A stretch of DNA of 64,000 bases from an uncultured Eubacteriales bacterium (lineage in GTDB: Bacteria > Bacillota > Clostridia > Oscillospirales > Acutalibacteraceae). This document shows, one piece after another, positions 9,591-18,956 of the stretch (positions are counted from its first letter, which is position 1; each line of letters opens with the position of its first letter). The stretch spans positions 105,406-169,405 of the forward strand of contig CAKSWC010000004.1 of assembly GCA_934511365.1 (NCBI GenBank). The letters are read 5' to 3'. The position numbers were made by a program, and so were the translations under genes. The notes beneath the pieces were generated by a model that was given only the letters and a program-made list of their open reading frames with translations, was not told the DNA's origin and searched no databases.

Positions 9591-9707
9591 TTATTCACCG
9601 TCTTTTTTGCCGATGTTCTTGAACTTTTCAATAAGATCCTTGATGAGCTTGATGTAATTTTCAATGAAATCAAGAATCTGGCCAACAACTTCTCTTGCCT
9701 TATCCAT
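9591..9707 (-). CDS. 38-aa amphipathic microprotein
   Basis: ATG at 9707 is preceded by TTGGAGGTG; spacing is long (11), and a TTG six bases upstream is an alternative start. Nearly the whole peptide can form one amphipathic helix with hydrophobic residues every 3-4 positions (VVGQILDFIENYIKLIKDLI), ending in a charged KKDGE tail. It has its own 17-base-spacer promoter and its own terminator. The length and periodicity resemble phenol-soluble modulin-like peptides or small membrane-binding regulators, but no family was recognised. The Ile/Leu-rich pattern also resembles the C-terminal tail of the LRR protein at 34404-35018. Confidence 0.75.
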   Translation of the reverse strand: MDKAREVVGQILDFIENYIKLIKDLIEKFKNIGKKDGE

Positions 9708-9743
9708 TATCAATTTCACCTCCAACTTTTAATGGTTATAAGT

Positions 9744-9772
9744 ATATTAATATATTTGTAATAATAAGTCAA
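9744..9772 (-). promoter_or_regulatory. Sigma-A promoter of the 38-aa microprotein
   Basis: Minus strand: -35 TTGACT (9767-9772), 17-base spacer, -10 TAATAT (9744-9749). Confidence 0.75.
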
Positions 9773-9824
9773 TATCTATTCGGAATATTAAAAAGTTTTT
9801 ATAATTGTTAATTGTCTTGTCTCA

Positions 9825-10790
9825 TTAAAATGTACACTTTTTACAACTTCGTCTACTTTTTCCTTCAACAATTTTTAACGAAAAGTTTGCAATTCTCTCT
9901 GCGAACGGAAAAAGCGCCGCGGTGCAAAAAACATTGAACAAAACGTGGACAATGCAAACAAAGGTTTTTCCTTCCTCAATGCGTTCAAACGGCGCAGCCA
10001 AATTGAAAAAGAGCGACAAAAGCAAAAACATCAGCGTTCCAAAAAGATTGAAAAACAAGTGAAAGACAGCCGTTGCCTTTGCCGTTTTTCCGGCGCGCAG
10101 AGCGGAAAAAAGCGTTGGAACGGTTGCGCCGATATTTTGGCCGCAAACAATGAACACTGCGCTTTCGCGTCCGATTGCACCAACACTGACGAGAGATTGA
10201 AGAACACCCACAGTTGCCGAAGAGCTTTGCGCAAGTGCCGTTGCGGCAAAGCCGATAAAAACCGCCGCAAACTTTGAGGAAAAACGCAGGAAAAGCGCAG
10301 ACAAAAATCCGTTTTCGTCAAGCGCCTTTGCGGCGTCCCTCATTGTTTCAATTCCAACAAAGAGCAAACCGAGCGCGCAAAAAAAGAACGCCGTGTTTTT
10401 TACTTTTCCGTTTTTTGCAATAAGCGCGCAGAACGCACCGCCGAGAATCAAAAACGGCGCGGCCGCCGAAAAATTGAGAACGGTCAAAACGCTCGTTACG
10501 GTTGTTCCGATGTTTGAACCCATTATTATTCCGATGCTTTGCGAAAGACTGAGCACTCCGCTGTCTGCAAGTGAAACAGCCGTAACCGTCACCGCCGCCG
10601 AGGACTGAACAACGGCCGTTGAAAGCGTTCCGGCAACAAGGCCGAAAAAACGGTTTGACGCGTATTTTTGAAGAACCGCTCCCGTCCTGCTTTCAAAAAC
10701 GGCTTTCATTGACTCGCTCATTTCAACAACGGAAAAGAGAAAGATTCCGGTACCGCACAAAAGGGCAAAAAAGGCTTTTATGTTCATCAT
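9825..10790 (-). CDS. Na/Pi cotransporter family membrane protein
   Basis: 321 aa with about eight hydrophobic segments. It has the two inverted-repeat QSS signatures of the Na/Pi (PF02690) family: GTLSTAVVQSSAAVTVTAV near residue 60 and ATALAQSSSATVG near residue 185, each in a re-entrant loop region. The family imports phosphate or related anions with sodium. Many relatives carry a C-terminal PhoU-like domain; this one stops after the membrane part with a basic tail, so it is the short form. Monocistronic; it has no phosphate-regulon neighbours here, so the substrate is uncertain. Confidence 0.88.
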   Translation of the reverse strand: MMNIKAFFALLCGTGIFLFSVVEMSESMKAVFESRTGAVLQKYASNRFFGLVAGTLSTAVVQSSAAVTVTAVSLADSGVLSLSQSIGIIMGSNIGTTVTSVLTVLNFSAAAPFLILGGAFCALIAKNGKVKNTAFFFCALGLLFVGIETMRDAAKALDENGFLSALFLRFSSKFAAVFIGFAATALAQSSSATVGVLQSLVSVGAIGRESAVFIVCGQNIGATVPTLFSALRAGKTAKATAVFHLFFNLFGTLMFLLLSLFFNLAAPFERIEEGKTFVCIVHVLFNVFCTAALFPFAERIANFSLKIVEGKSRRSCKKCTF

Positions 10791-10917
10791 TTGTTCCTTT
10801 CAAAAAAGCACGCTTTCCGCTATTTTGAATCTCAGCTCAGTGCCGAACAGCGCAGCAGTATATAATAATGTATAGCGCAATTTTTCCGCTCATATGACGG
10901 AAAAAGCCGTCTTTGTA

Positions 10918-10945
10918 TTGACAACAGCACGATTTATCATATAAT
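10918..10945 (+). promoter_or_regulatory. Sigma-A promoter of the GH20 gene
   Basis: -35 TTGACA (10918-10923), 16-base spacer, -10 TATAAT (10940-10945); both hexamers are perfect consensus. This leaves a leader of roughly 65 bases before the ATG at 11018. Confidence 0.85.
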
Positions 10946-11017
10946 TAAATTGGAACAGGCTGTACGGCTCTTTATACGGCTTTTCAGAAGAAAGAATGAA
11001 TGAACGGAGGACAGACA

Positions 11018-12508
11018 ATGTCAGTTAATGTTATTCCCATGCCGAACAAACTTTTTGAATACGGCGGAGAAAAAAACTTCCGCGAAAGCGACTTTGTCTT
11101 TGAAAAAAAGGATTGTCTTGGCGAAGAGGGCTATGAAGTTTTGATAAGCGAGGATGGCGTTTTTGTTTCATACAGCACCGAAAAGGGTCGCTTTTACGCC
11201 GGAAAAACGCTTGAACTGCTCAAAAAAGAAAACGGCAGTCTGCCGTTTGTGAGAATCAGTGACTCCCCGCGCTTTAAATTCCGCGCTTTCATGATCGACA
11301 GCGCACGCCATATGCAGTCAATAGGCGAAATTAAAAAGTACATTGAGGCCGCCGCACTCTATAAATTCAATGTTTTCCATTGGCACCTCACGGACGACCA
11401 GGGCTGGCGGATTGAAATTGAAAAATATCCCGAGCTGACTAAGGTTGGCGCATTCAGAAACGGCCATGGTTTCGGCAGCAAAAACAAAGCCGTCTACGGC
11501 GGATATTACACCAAGGACGAAATCAGAGACATTGTTGAATTCTGCCGCGAGCGCCACATTGACGTCATTCCGGAAATTGATATGCCCGGCCACATGATTG
11601 CGGCCATTGCGGCCTATCCGGAGCTTTCCTGCAACGGAAAGCCCATAAGCGTTGATACCAACGCCGGGATCCACAAAACCATCCTTTGCGCCGGAAACGA
11701 AAAAGTCTTTGACTTTTGCTTTGACGTGATTGACGAGGTCTGCGAGCTTTTCCCGTATGAATACTTCCACATTGGCGGCGATGAAGCGCCGAAGAATCGC
11801 TGGGATGTCTGCCCAAAATGCAAAGAGCGTATCCGCGAGGAGGAACTCAAGGACTCCGAAGAGCTTCAGGGCTATTTTGTTAACCGCATCATTGACCACC
11901 TCAAAGAAAAAGGAAAAAAGCCCGTTGTTTGGAACGAGAGCCTCAAAAGCAAAATGCTGCGCCCCGGCGCCCTTGTTTCCGATTGGATGGACAAGGAACA
12001 CCTGTGTGAAAACTGGGCGAACAACGGCGGAAAAATCATTATTGAGGACTTTTTCCATTACTATCTTGACTATAATTACGGAATTACGCCGCTTAAGAAA
12101 ACATATACTTTTAACCCGATGCTTGAAAAACTTGACATTGAGGGAAGGAAAAACGTCCTTGGCGTTGAAACACCAATTTGGACGGAGTTTGTTGAAAACT
12201 TTGAGCGCCTTTGCTATCTCTGCTTCCCGCGAATGATGGCCGTTGCCGAAAGCGGCTGGACAAACTGGGGAAGAAGGAACTATCCGGACTTTGTCAGAAG
12301 AGCCGAGGAAAACCGCCCGCTCCTTCTTTCAATGGGTATCAACATGGCGCCCAAAAGCGACTGGGATCCCCTCCCCCTCGGAAGGCTCAAAGGTCAGCTT
12401 TCGCATTACACAAACTTCCTCAACAAAGAAAGCATCCGCTTTGCCCGCGAAAACCGGAAAGAGGACAAGGAAGCAAAAAAACGCAAAGCAGCCGCCAAAG
12501 ACCGATAA
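11018..12508 (+). CDS. Beta-N-acetylhexosaminidase, glycoside hydrolase family 20
   Basis: 496 aa. The ATG at 11018 is chosen because ACGGAGG lies 7 bases before it; an in-frame ATG at 11000 has no ribosome site. A short N-terminal non-catalytic domain (to about residue 85) precedes the GH20 barrel. The barrel shows FHWHLTDDQGWRIE, EIDMPGH and the catalytic pair Asp255-Glu256 in HIGGDEAPK, used in substrate-assisted hydrolysis of terminal GlcNAc/GalNAc. There is no signal peptide, so it probably acts on imported chito-oligosaccharides or mucin and wall fragments. The C-terminus is basic (KEAKKRKAAAK). It is monocistronic with a consensus promoter. Confidence 0.95.
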   Translation: MSVNVIPMPNKLFEYGGEKNFRESDFVFEKKDCLGEEGYEVLISEDGVFVSYSTEKGRFYAGKTLELLKKENGSLPFVRISDSPRFKFRAFMIDSARHMQSIGEIKKYIEAAALYKFNVFHWHLTDDQGWRIEIEKYPELTKVGAFRNGHGFGSKNKAVYGGYYTKDEIRDIVEFCRERHIDVIPEIDMPGHMIAAIAAYPELSCNGKPISVDTNAGIHKTILCAGNEKVFDFCFDVIDEVCELFPYEYFHIGGDEAPKNRWDVCPKCKERIREEELKDSEELQGYFVNRIIDHLKEKGKKPVVWNESLKSKMLRPGALVSDWMDKEHLCENWANNGGKIIIEDFFHYYLDYNYGITPLKKTYTFNPMLEKLDIEGRKNVLGVETPIWTEFVENFERLCYLCFPRMMAVAESGWTNWGRRNYPDFVRRAEENRPLLLSMGINMAPKSDWDPLPLGRLKGQLSHYTNFLNKESIRFARENRKEDKEAKKRKAAAKDR

Positions 12509-12574
12509 ATATTTAACTACTCTTTAGCTTCATAAGGATAATTGAATCAACAAAGAAAAAGGGAGGAATTCGTC

Positions 12575-13000
12575 ATGTATTGCAGAAACTGCAACGCGCC
12601 GAACCCGGAAAACAGCCGCTTTTGCAACAACTGCGGCGCCCCTTTGGCCGGCACCGAACCGCAGCAGGGGCCTTGCGGCGAGCAAACCGCGCCAATCAAC
12701 AACAGCTCGGCAATAATTGCTCTGATTGTTAACATTGCAATTTTTAATATTGTCGGTCTGGTTTTTGCAATTCTTTCTCTGATAAATTACAACAACTATG
12801 AGGCCGCGATCCGTGTCTGCAATTTTCCTCTTGCGGAAAACTATAAAAACGCGTCAAAAAAATATTCAAAAATTGCTTTGATTTTTGCCGGACTCCTTTT
12901 TGCTGCGGAAATTGTTGTTGTAATAATTGTTTTTATCTGCACCAGCATTTTATCCGTCGGCGTTTTGAACAATGTTTTTGACTCAATTATTCACCATTGA
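12575..13000 (+). CDS. Zinc-ribbon membrane protein, paralogue 1
   Basis: 141 aa. The ATG at 12575 follows GGGAGGAATTCGTC. It has an N-terminal ribbon (MYCRNCNAPNPENSRFCNNCG), a short linker, then two membrane segments (about 50-72 and 103-135) separated by a loop with NYNNYEAAIRVCNFPLAENY. This is the common zinc_ribbon plus DUF4190-like architecture. The adjacent gene at 13019 encodes a paralogue with the same loop (NYNSYESAFRAGNIPLAEQL), so a tandem duplication is evident. Function unknown; the ribbon faces the cytoplasm by the positive-inside rule. Confidence 0.85.
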   Translation: MYCRNCNAPNPENSRFCNNCGAPLAGTEPQQGPCGEQTAPINNSSAIIALIVNIAIFNIVGLVFAILSLINYNNYEAAIRVCNFPLAENYKNASKKYSKIALIFAGLLFAAEIVVVIIVFICTSILSVGVLNNVFDSIIHH

Positions 13001-13018
13001 TTAGGGAGGTAATTTTAT

Positions 13019-13618
13019 ATGTATTGTAAAAACTGCAACACCTATAACGACGACAACAGCCGCTTTTGCAGCAACTGCGGCGCCGAGCTCGACGCTCCCG
13101 CAGCGCAGACCGCACCCCCTGCGCCCGAACAATACGCTCAGCCGGAAAACCAAGGCTATGAAAATCCGTATTCCGGGCAGCAGTATTCACAACCGCAGCA
13201 GCAGTACTCACAGCCTCAATACGGCTCTGCGCAGTATTCACAGCCCGGCTACAACGCGCCGGCATCAGTGCCGTTCAGCAATACCAAGGCGATCATTGCA
13301 ATCGTTTTGAACATTGTTATTTTCAATGTTATCGGACTCATCTTTGCAATTCTTTCCCTGACAAATTACAACAGCTATGAGTCCGCGTTCAGAGCCGGCA
13401 ATATTCCTCTTGCCGAACAGCTCAAGGCAAAGTCTCAAAAATATTCAAAAATTGCAATTATTCTCTGCATCGTTTTCGCCGTCATCGGAGCGATTGCCGG
13501 CATCATCGCCTTCATCAGCGTGTTTATCTTTGCGGCCGACCAGAGTGTTTCCGCTTTTGATCCGAATGTTCTGCTTCCGGAAACTGCGGCACAGACATTC
13601 ACATCTTTCATTGCATAA
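13019..13618 (+). CDS. Zinc-ribbon membrane protein, paralogue 2
   Basis: 199 aa, Shine-Dalgarno TAGGGAGGT, 18 bases after its paralogue. The ribbon (MYCKNCNTYNDDNSRFCSNC) is followed by a Gln/Tyr/Pro linker of about 60 residues with repeated QYSQP units. Two membrane segments flank the same loop as in the upstream protein. The longer low-complexity linker is the main difference. Probably cotranscribed and possibly forming a hetero-oligomer; no function is established for the family. Confidence 0.85.
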   Translation: MYCKNCNTYNDDNSRFCSNCGAELDAPAAQTAPPAPEQYAQPENQGYENPYSGQQYSQPQQQYSQPQYGSAQYSQPGYNAPASVPFSNTKAIIAIVLNIVIFNVIGLIFAILSLTNYNSYESAFRAGNIPLAEQLKAKSQKYSKIAIILCIVFAVIGAIAGIIAFISVFIFAADQSVSAFDPNVLLPETAAQTFTSFIA

Positions 13619-13634
13619 AACAAAAGCACAAAAG

Positions 13635-13664
13635 AGCGCCGTCCGAAAAAAATCGGACGGCGCT
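13635..13664. terminator. Bidirectional terminator between 13019 gene and mutS2
   Basis: A perfect 12-base stem (13635-13646 with 13653-13664) has A-rich and T-rich flanks. It lies between two convergent genes. Confidence 0.85.
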
Positions 13665-13668
13665 TTCT

Positions 13669-16053
13669 TTATTTCAGCGTAACAATCGTTACACCGCTTT
13701 CTCCCTCGCCAAATGTTCCAAGCCGAAACGATTTGACATATTTACATTTTCTCAGATAATCCTGAATGCCGCGGCGCAAAACGCCGGTACCCTTTCCGTG
13801 GATAACGCTGATTTCGTTAAGGCCGAGACGCATACACCGGTCAAGGTGGCGCTCAAGCTCCATTATGCCCTCCTCAACATTCATTCCGCGCAGGTCGCAT
13901 TCGGTTTTTTCCGCTCCGGCAACCTTGAACTCATGCTGCGCTTTTTTGGGCGCAGTGTGTTTTTTTTCGGTGCGTTTGGTTTTTGAAACGCGCAGGTTGC
14001 TTTTCGGGGTGCGCATTTTGATTATTCCGGCAAGGACTTCAACCTCGCCCTTTTTATCCTCAAGCGCAGTAACGGTTGCCGTTTTTCCAATATCGGCAAG
14101 AAGTACCTCGTCTCCAACCTTGAGCGAGGTTGGAACAACATAGCCGCTTTCGTCCGCAAGTGCCGCCGTGACCGGGTTGGTGATATCGTCAAACTCGCCG
14201 AGACTCTTTTTTAAAAGCTGCTTTGCTCTGCGGGCGGCCTCGGCCTTGTCTGCGGCCTTTGCGCTCTCCTTTTTAAGCTGCTCAAGCTCATTCACAAGCG
14301 CGTATGCACTGCGTTTTGCCTGTTCAACAATTCTTTCGGCCTGCTGCTGCGCCCTGTCAAGCTCCTTTTTGCGCTCGTTCTCAATGCTGTCCTTATATTT
14401 TTGAGCGTCCGCCTTGGCTTTTTCGGCTTCAATGCGGATTAACTCCGCCTCGTTTTTCTTTGCCTCATAATCCTGGCGGCTTTTTTCAAGCGACTCAATA
14501 ACGTCCTCAAAGCTTGCGTTCTCGCTTGAAACAAGGGCTTTTGCGCGCTCAATCACGCTCTCTTCAATTCCGAGCCGGGAGGAAATTGCAAATGCGTTCG
14601 ACCGTCCCGGAACGCCGATAAGCAGCCTGTATGTTGGCTTGAGCGAGGCAACGTCAAACTCGCAGCAGCCGTTTTCAACGCCGCTCGTTTCAAGCGCATA
14701 GACCTTCAGCTCCGCATAATGGGTCGTTGCGGCAATTTTTGCGCCCTTTTGGTGGATACGTTCAAGAATCGCCATTGCAAGAGCCGCACCCTCAACGGGG
14801 TCGGTTCCGGCGCCAAGCTCGTCAATAAGCACAAGTGAGCGCTCGTTCGTTTGGCTGATTATTCTGACTATGTTCGTCATGTGTGACGAAAAGGTTGAAA
14901 GCGACTGTTCAATGCTCTGCTCATCTCCGATATCGGCAAAAACGTGTTCAAAAACTGAGACCTCGCTCCTGTCTCCGGCCGGGAGCATGAGTCCGCACAT
15001 CGCCATGAGCGAAAACAGGCCGAGCGTCTTGATTGAAACGGTCTTTCCGCCCGTATTAGGTCCGGTAATGATGAGCGAATCAAAGTCCGTTCCGAGTCTT
15101 ATATCGGTTGCAACAACCTTTTTCGGGTCAATGAGCGGATGGCGCGCTTTGTTGAGAATAATTCTTCCGCTGTCGTTAAGCGTGGGAGTCATCGCTTTCA
15201 TTTCATAGGCAAGTTTTGCCTTTGCAAAAATCACGTCAAGCTCAACGGCGCATTCATAGCTGCCTTTGATTCCGTCATAAAAGCTTCCGGCCTCGGCCGA
15301 AAGATCAAACAAAATCCGGTCAATTTCCTCCTGTTCCTTGCCTTGGAGAACCTTAATTTCGTTGTTCGCTTCAACAACGCCGGCCGGCTCAATGAAAACG
15401 GTTGCTCCGCTTGAGGAAGTGTCATGAACAAGGCCGCTGATTTCTCCCCGGTGTTCAATTTTGACGGGAACAACATATCTTCCGTTGCGCATTGTGACTA
15501 TCGCTTCACGCAGGGCTTTCTGATACTGAGAGGAGCGGATCATTTTGTCAAGCCTATCGCGTACCTTTGACGAGGCGGCTCTGATTTTGCGCCGGATATC
15601 ATACAGCGCCGGAGAGGCGTTATCGCTCATCTCGTCCTCGCTGATAATTGCCGAGGTGATTTTATCTTCAAGATACTTGTTCGGTGTGAGCGCGTCAAAA
15701 TAGACATCAATCGAACAACGCACGCCGTCGTTCTTGCTGCGCCACTGTGTGATTCCCCGTATTGACCGCAGAACCTCCGCAACGTCAAGAAGCTCGCGCA
15801 TTGAAAGCACACTTCCGGCGTTCGCCCTGGCGAGGGCGTTGTTGACGTTTTTCAGCCCTCCGAAAGACGGAGCGCCAAAGCGCGCCATAAGCATATGCGC
15901 GTCCGTTGTCTGGTTAAGCAGCGCCTGCGCCGAGTCAAGGTCCGTTTGCGGCTCAAGCTTTTCAATCTCGCTTTTTCCGTCCTCGCTGCAAACAAACGAG
16001 GAAAGCTTGCTGAGAATTTTGTCAAGGTCAAGAGCTATGTAATCTCGGTTCAA
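13669..16053 (-). CDS. mutS2: MutS2 ATPase/endonuclease
   Basis: 794 aa. The MutS-type core and lever are followed by the ATPase domain with Walker A GPNTGGKT (331-338), then a long coiled coil rich in Glu/Lys/Ala (about 520-630), a KOW-like segment and a C-terminal Smr nuclease domain (CDLRGMNVEEGIMELERHLD ... VIHGKGTGVLR). It lacks the mismatch-recognition domain of MutS1. In Firmicutes MutS2 acts on collided ribosomes and suppresses recombination. It is the last gene of the era-yqzL-recO cluster, 11 bases after recO. Confidence 0.97.
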   Translation of the reverse strand: MNRDYIALDLDKILSKLSSFVCSEDGKSEIEKLEPQTDLDSAQALLNQTTDAHMLMARFGAPSFGGLKNVNNALARANAGSVLSMRELLDVAEVLRSIRGITQWRSKNDGVRCSIDVYFDALTPNKYLEDKITSAIISEDEMSDNASPALYDIRRKIRAASSKVRDRLDKMIRSSQYQKALREAIVTMRNGRYVVPVKIEHRGEISGLVHDTSSSGATVFIEPAGVVEANNEIKVLQGKEQEEIDRILFDLSAEAGSFYDGIKGSYECAVELDVIFAKAKLAYEMKAMTPTLNDSGRIILNKARHPLIDPKKVVATDIRLGTDFDSLIITGPNTGGKTVSIKTLGLFSLMAMCGLMLPAGDRSEVSVFEHVFADIGDEQSIEQSLSTFSSHMTNIVRIISQTNERSLVLIDELGAGTDPVEGAALAMAILERIHQKGAKIAATTHYAELKVYALETSGVENGCCEFDVASLKPTYRLLIGVPGRSNAFAISSRLGIEESVIERAKALVSSENASFEDVIESLEKSRQDYEAKKNEAELIRIEAEKAKADAQKYKDSIENERKKELDRAQQQAERIVEQAKRSAYALVNELEQLKKESAKAADKAEAARRAKQLLKKSLGEFDDITNPVTAALADESGYVVPTSLKVGDEVLLADIGKTATVTALEDKKGEVEVLAGIIKMRTPKSNLRVSKTKRTEKKHTAPKKAQHEFKVAGAEKTECDLRGMNVEEGIMELERHLDRCMRLGLNEISVIHGKGTGVLRRGIQDYLRKCKYVKSFRLGTFGEGESGVTIVTLK

Positions 16054-16064
16054 GTTTCTCCCTC

Positions 16065-16808
16065 CTATTCGGTTATGGATTTATAAAAGTCAAGTGTTTT
16101 GTATTTTCGCATTGTTATGTTTTTTAAGTACCGCTCGCTCACATCGCTCAAAAGCTCAAGCGACGGCTTTGAAAGAGTGAAGGAAAAGACCTTTTCCGGC
16201 TCGCTCAAACAGATGTGTCTCATTGCCGTTACAACCCCGAGCGGCAAGGCCACCGTTTTTTCCTCCGGAATGCAGTCTGAGCAGAAAAGCTTTCCTGAGT
16301 ATGGCGAAAAGTACATTGTTCCGCTTTCAAACTTTCCGCAATTTGCGCAGCCAATGACTGACGGCATATATCCGGCAAGGGAGAGAAAACGCAGCTCCGT
16401 TGCGGCCTTGATGAGCACTTTGTTCCGTTTGTTCTGTGCAACAAAATATATTGCATTGAGAAGAAGGCGCAAAAACTCGTCCGCCTCCTCCTCTCTGACC
16501 GAAAGCTCATAGGCAAGCTCCGCAAAATATTGAGCAAGCGAGAGCGAAACAATATCCTCCCTAAGCAAAAAAAAGACTTCCTTTGCCGCCGCTTCGATTA
16601 TTGTGTAAACCCCGTTCTTTTTTTGCTCAATAACAAAATCAGAATAGCACAGAAGCCCGGTTGAAGCGGCGTTCCTGCTCTTTGGGCTGCGCACTCCATT
16701 GACAAAAGCCCTGATTACACCGTTTTTCCGGGTAAGCAGGGTAACGAGTCTGTCGCGTTCGCCGGCCGATTGTTCACGAATGACAATGCCGTCCGTTTTA
16801 ATAATCAT
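16065..16808 (-). CDS. recO: DNA repair protein RecO
   Basis: 247 aa. The ATG at 16808 begins the family N-terminus (MIIKTDGIVIREQSAGERDR) with the OB fold, followed by a helical domain. A zinc-binding region has CANC ... CSDC around residues 145-175. RecO anneals SSB-coated single strands and, with RecR, loads RecA. The start overlaps the yqzL-like gene by 11 bases, implying translational coupling; this makes a long upstream extension of the frame unlikely to be real. Order era-yqzL-recO is conserved in Firmicutes. Confidence 0.95.
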   Translation of the reverse strand: MIIKTDGIVIREQSAGERDRLVTLLTRKNGVIRAFVNGVRSPKSRNAASTGLLCYSDFVIEQKKNGVYTIIEAAAKEVFFLLREDIVSLSLAQYFAELAYELSVREEEADEFLRLLLNAIYFVAQNKRNKVLIKAATELRFLSLAGYMPSVIGCANCGKFESGTMYFSPYSGKLFCSDCIPEEKTVALPLGVVTAMRHICLSEPEKVFSFTLSKPSLELLSDVSERYLKNITMRKYKTLDFYKSITE

Positions 16809-17034
16809 AGTCTGTAAAGTCCCCGTAATCGTCTGTGTACTCAATGTCTTTGCGCCTTTCCATTGCGGGAAAGTCGCTGTCAAAATTATTGACGAATTCC
16901 TCGGCGAATTCCTCGGAAAACTCATCGCCGGAAAAGGGAGTGATCTTTTTTTCGTCCCTTGCGTTTTTATAGTTGAGATAATCCGAGACCTTGCCGGTTT
17001 TCATAAAAATTTTCCAAAGCTCTTTCTTGCCCAT
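16798..17034 (-). CDS. yqzL: YqzL-like small protein with acidic extension
   Basis: 78 aa. The first ~27 residues match the YqzL pattern (LWKIFMKTGKVSDYLNYK), and the position between era and recO is the one occupied by yqzL in Bacillus. The rest is an acidic tail (EFSEEFAEEFVNNFDSDF ... DDYGDFTDYDY) that makes it longer than the ~47-aa Bacillus form. Function unknown. It overlaps recO by 11 bases. The family call rests mainly on synteny plus the short motif. Confidence 0.75.
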   Translation of the reverse strand: MGKKELWKIFMKTGKVSDYLNYKNARDEKKITPFSGDEFSEEFAEEFVNNFDSDFPAMERRKDIEYTDDYGDFTDYDY

Positions 17035-17132
17035 AATGCCGCTCTCCTTTAATGCAAAGTTGTTGCCTTCATAAAATACTTTGCACAGAAAAAGCGGGTT
17101 TTAAACAAGGTAAATTATTCTTTGGCCATTTT

Positions 17133-18026
17133 TTAATCGAGGCCGAAGTTGTGGATAAGGCCCTCTCTGTTGCGCCATCCTTCTTTAACTTTGACCCAGC
17201 ATTTGAGGTTGACGCGGCAGCCGAAAAAGCGCTCCATGTCCTGCCGGGCATAGGTTGAAATGCGCTTGAGCATTGCGCCGCCTTTGCCTATTATGATGCC
17301 CTTATGGCTCTCTTTTTCGCAGTATATTACCGCTTCAACGTCCATGAGGTCGGTATCGGCCCTTTCACGCATTTTTTCAATGGAAACGGCAACACCGTGG
17401 GGAATTTCCCTGTCAAGAAGCCGAAGCATTTTTTCCCTTATCATTTCTCCGGCAAGAACCCTTTCCGGCTGGTCGGTCAAGGTATCGTCCGGAAAGAAGT
17501 GTTCAGACGGAAAAGCAAGCGCGCAAAGCTCATTGCACAGCGCGTCCATTCCGTCATTCCTGAGCGCAGAAACGGGAACAACGGCCTCAAAATCATACTG
17601 AGACGAAAGGAAAGCCATGCGCTTCATGAGGTCGGTTTTGACCTGAACGGTATCAATCTTGTTGATAACAAGAACCACCGGCATCTTCTGCTCGCGGAAC
17701 TTTTTGAGCAGTTCCTTTTCTGCGTCACGCAGTTCACCCTCCGGCTCAACAACAAACATACAAGCGTCAACGCCGCCAATGCTTTCCGTAACAGCCTTAT
17801 TCATCTTTTCGCCAAGCTTGTTATGCGGCCGGTGGAAGCCGGGTGTATCGGTGAAAACAAGCTGAGTTTCGCCCTTTGTGAGAACGCCCATAATTCTTGT
17901 TCTTGTTGTCTGCGGCTTATCGGAAACGATTGCAACCTTGGCCGAGATAAGGCGGTTGAGAATTGATGATTTTCCAACATTCGGACAGCCGACTATTGCA
18001 ATAAATGCGGTTTTTGTTTCTGTCAT
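17133..18026 (-). CDS. era: GTPase Era
   Basis: 297 aa. GTPase motifs: G1 GCPNVGKS (13-20), G3 DTPG (60-63), G4 NKID (122-125). The C-terminal KH domain follows (GIIIGKGGAMLKRISTYARQ). Era binds the 3' end of 16S rRNA and helps late 30S assembly. The start overlaps the DMT transporter gene by 4 bases, so it is translated as part of a longer transcript. Length and motifs are typical. Confidence 0.97.
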   Translation of the reverse strand: MTETKTAFIAIVGCPNVGKSSILNRLISAKVAIVSDKPQTTRTRIMGVLTKGETQLVFTDTPGFHRPHNKLGEKMNKAVTESIGGVDACMFVVEPEGELRDAEKELLKKFREQKMPVVLVINKIDTVQVKTDLMKRMAFLSSQYDFEAVVPVSALRNDGMDALCNELCALAFPSEHFFPDDTLTDQPERVLAGEMIREKMLRLLDREIPHGVAVSIEKMRERADTDLMDVEAVIYCEKESHKGIIIGKGGAMLKRISTYARQDMERFFGCRVNLKCWVKVKEGWRNREGLIHNFGLD

Positions 18027-18934
18027 TTCTTTTTCCTCTTAAAATCAATTTCTCCAAACAGAGTTGAGCCGAGAATAAGAACGGCTCCGATTGCGCCAAA
18101 CAAAGTGAGCTTTTCGCGCAGAACAAGCGCGGAAAGCAGGATTGCAAGGGCGGGGTCTATGTAACTGAAAAGCGCGGTTGTCTGCGCCGGAAGGCGGCCG
18201 ACCGAGCCGAAATAAAGCGTATATGAAAAGCCGGTATGAACAACGCCGAGAAGAATCAGCAGAAAAACGGCCTTAACGCTGTAATCAAGCGTGGCAACAT
18301 TCTCCTTCAAAAGGACATACGGCGTTACGGCAACAGCGGCAAAAAAGAGCTGAAAAATTGTTCTGTCCGTGTCGTTTATATCGCGCAGCTTTTTGTTGAG
18401 GAGCATTACGGACGAATAAAACACAGCAGCCCCGATTCCGAAGAGAATGCCTTTAAGCTCGTTTCCGCCCGGAAAACCGCTTTGGGCTATGCCGGAAACA
18501 AAAACCATTCCGACCAAAGCGCAGAGCACGCAGACAATCTTTTTTGCGGTCAGCTTTTCCTTGAGAACAAACGGAGAAGCAAGGAGAACAAAAATGGGCG
18601 CAAGATAATAGCACAGCGTTGCGGTTGCAACGGAGGTATAGTTATAGGACAAAAAAAGGAACATCCAGTTGCAGCCGATGGCCGCGCCGGAAGCAATAAG
18701 CAGGGCAATGTTCTTTTTAACCGCCTCAAAGTCAATGCGCCTTCTTCTGAAAAGATTCAAAAGAAGAAGGAACGCAACGCCCAAAAAGCCCCTTGCCATT
18801 GCAATGAAACCCGACGGGAACGGAATGTTGCGGACAAAGATTCCGATTGTTCCGAAAACCGCCATTGAAAAAGCAAGCTTTGCCTTTGAGAATATTATAT
18901 CATTATTTTTTTCTTTTTGCATTTGGAAAATCAT
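18023..18934 (-). CDS. EamA/DMT-superfamily permease
   Basis: 303 aa with ten predicted membrane helices in two EamA repeats (first about 15-145, second about 155-295; GFIAMARGFLGVAFLLLLN and LPAQTTALFSYIDPALAILL mark equivalent regions). The family exports amino acids, nucleotides or other small metabolites; the substrate cannot be told. No clear ribosome site precedes the ATG at 18934; an internal ATG four codons later is an alternative. It lies between an ECF S component and era, probably one operon. Confidence 0.88.
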   Translation of the reverse strand: MIFQMQKEKNNDIIFSKAKLAFSMAVFGTIGIFVRNIPFPSGFIAMARGFLGVAFLLLLNLFRRRRIDFEAVKKNIALLIASGAAIGCNWMFLFLSYNYTSVATATLCYYLAPIFVLLASPFVLKEKLTAKKIVCVLCALVGMVFVSGIAQSGFPGGNELKGILFGIGAAVFYSSVMLLNKKLRDINDTDRTIFQLFFAAVAVTPYVLLKENVATLDYSVKAVFLLILLGVVHTGFSYTLYFGSVGRLPAQTTALFSYIDPALAILLSALVLREKLTLFGAIGAVLILGSTLFGEIDFKRKKK

Positions 18935-18956
18935 CTTTTTTGAACGGAAGGCAAAG

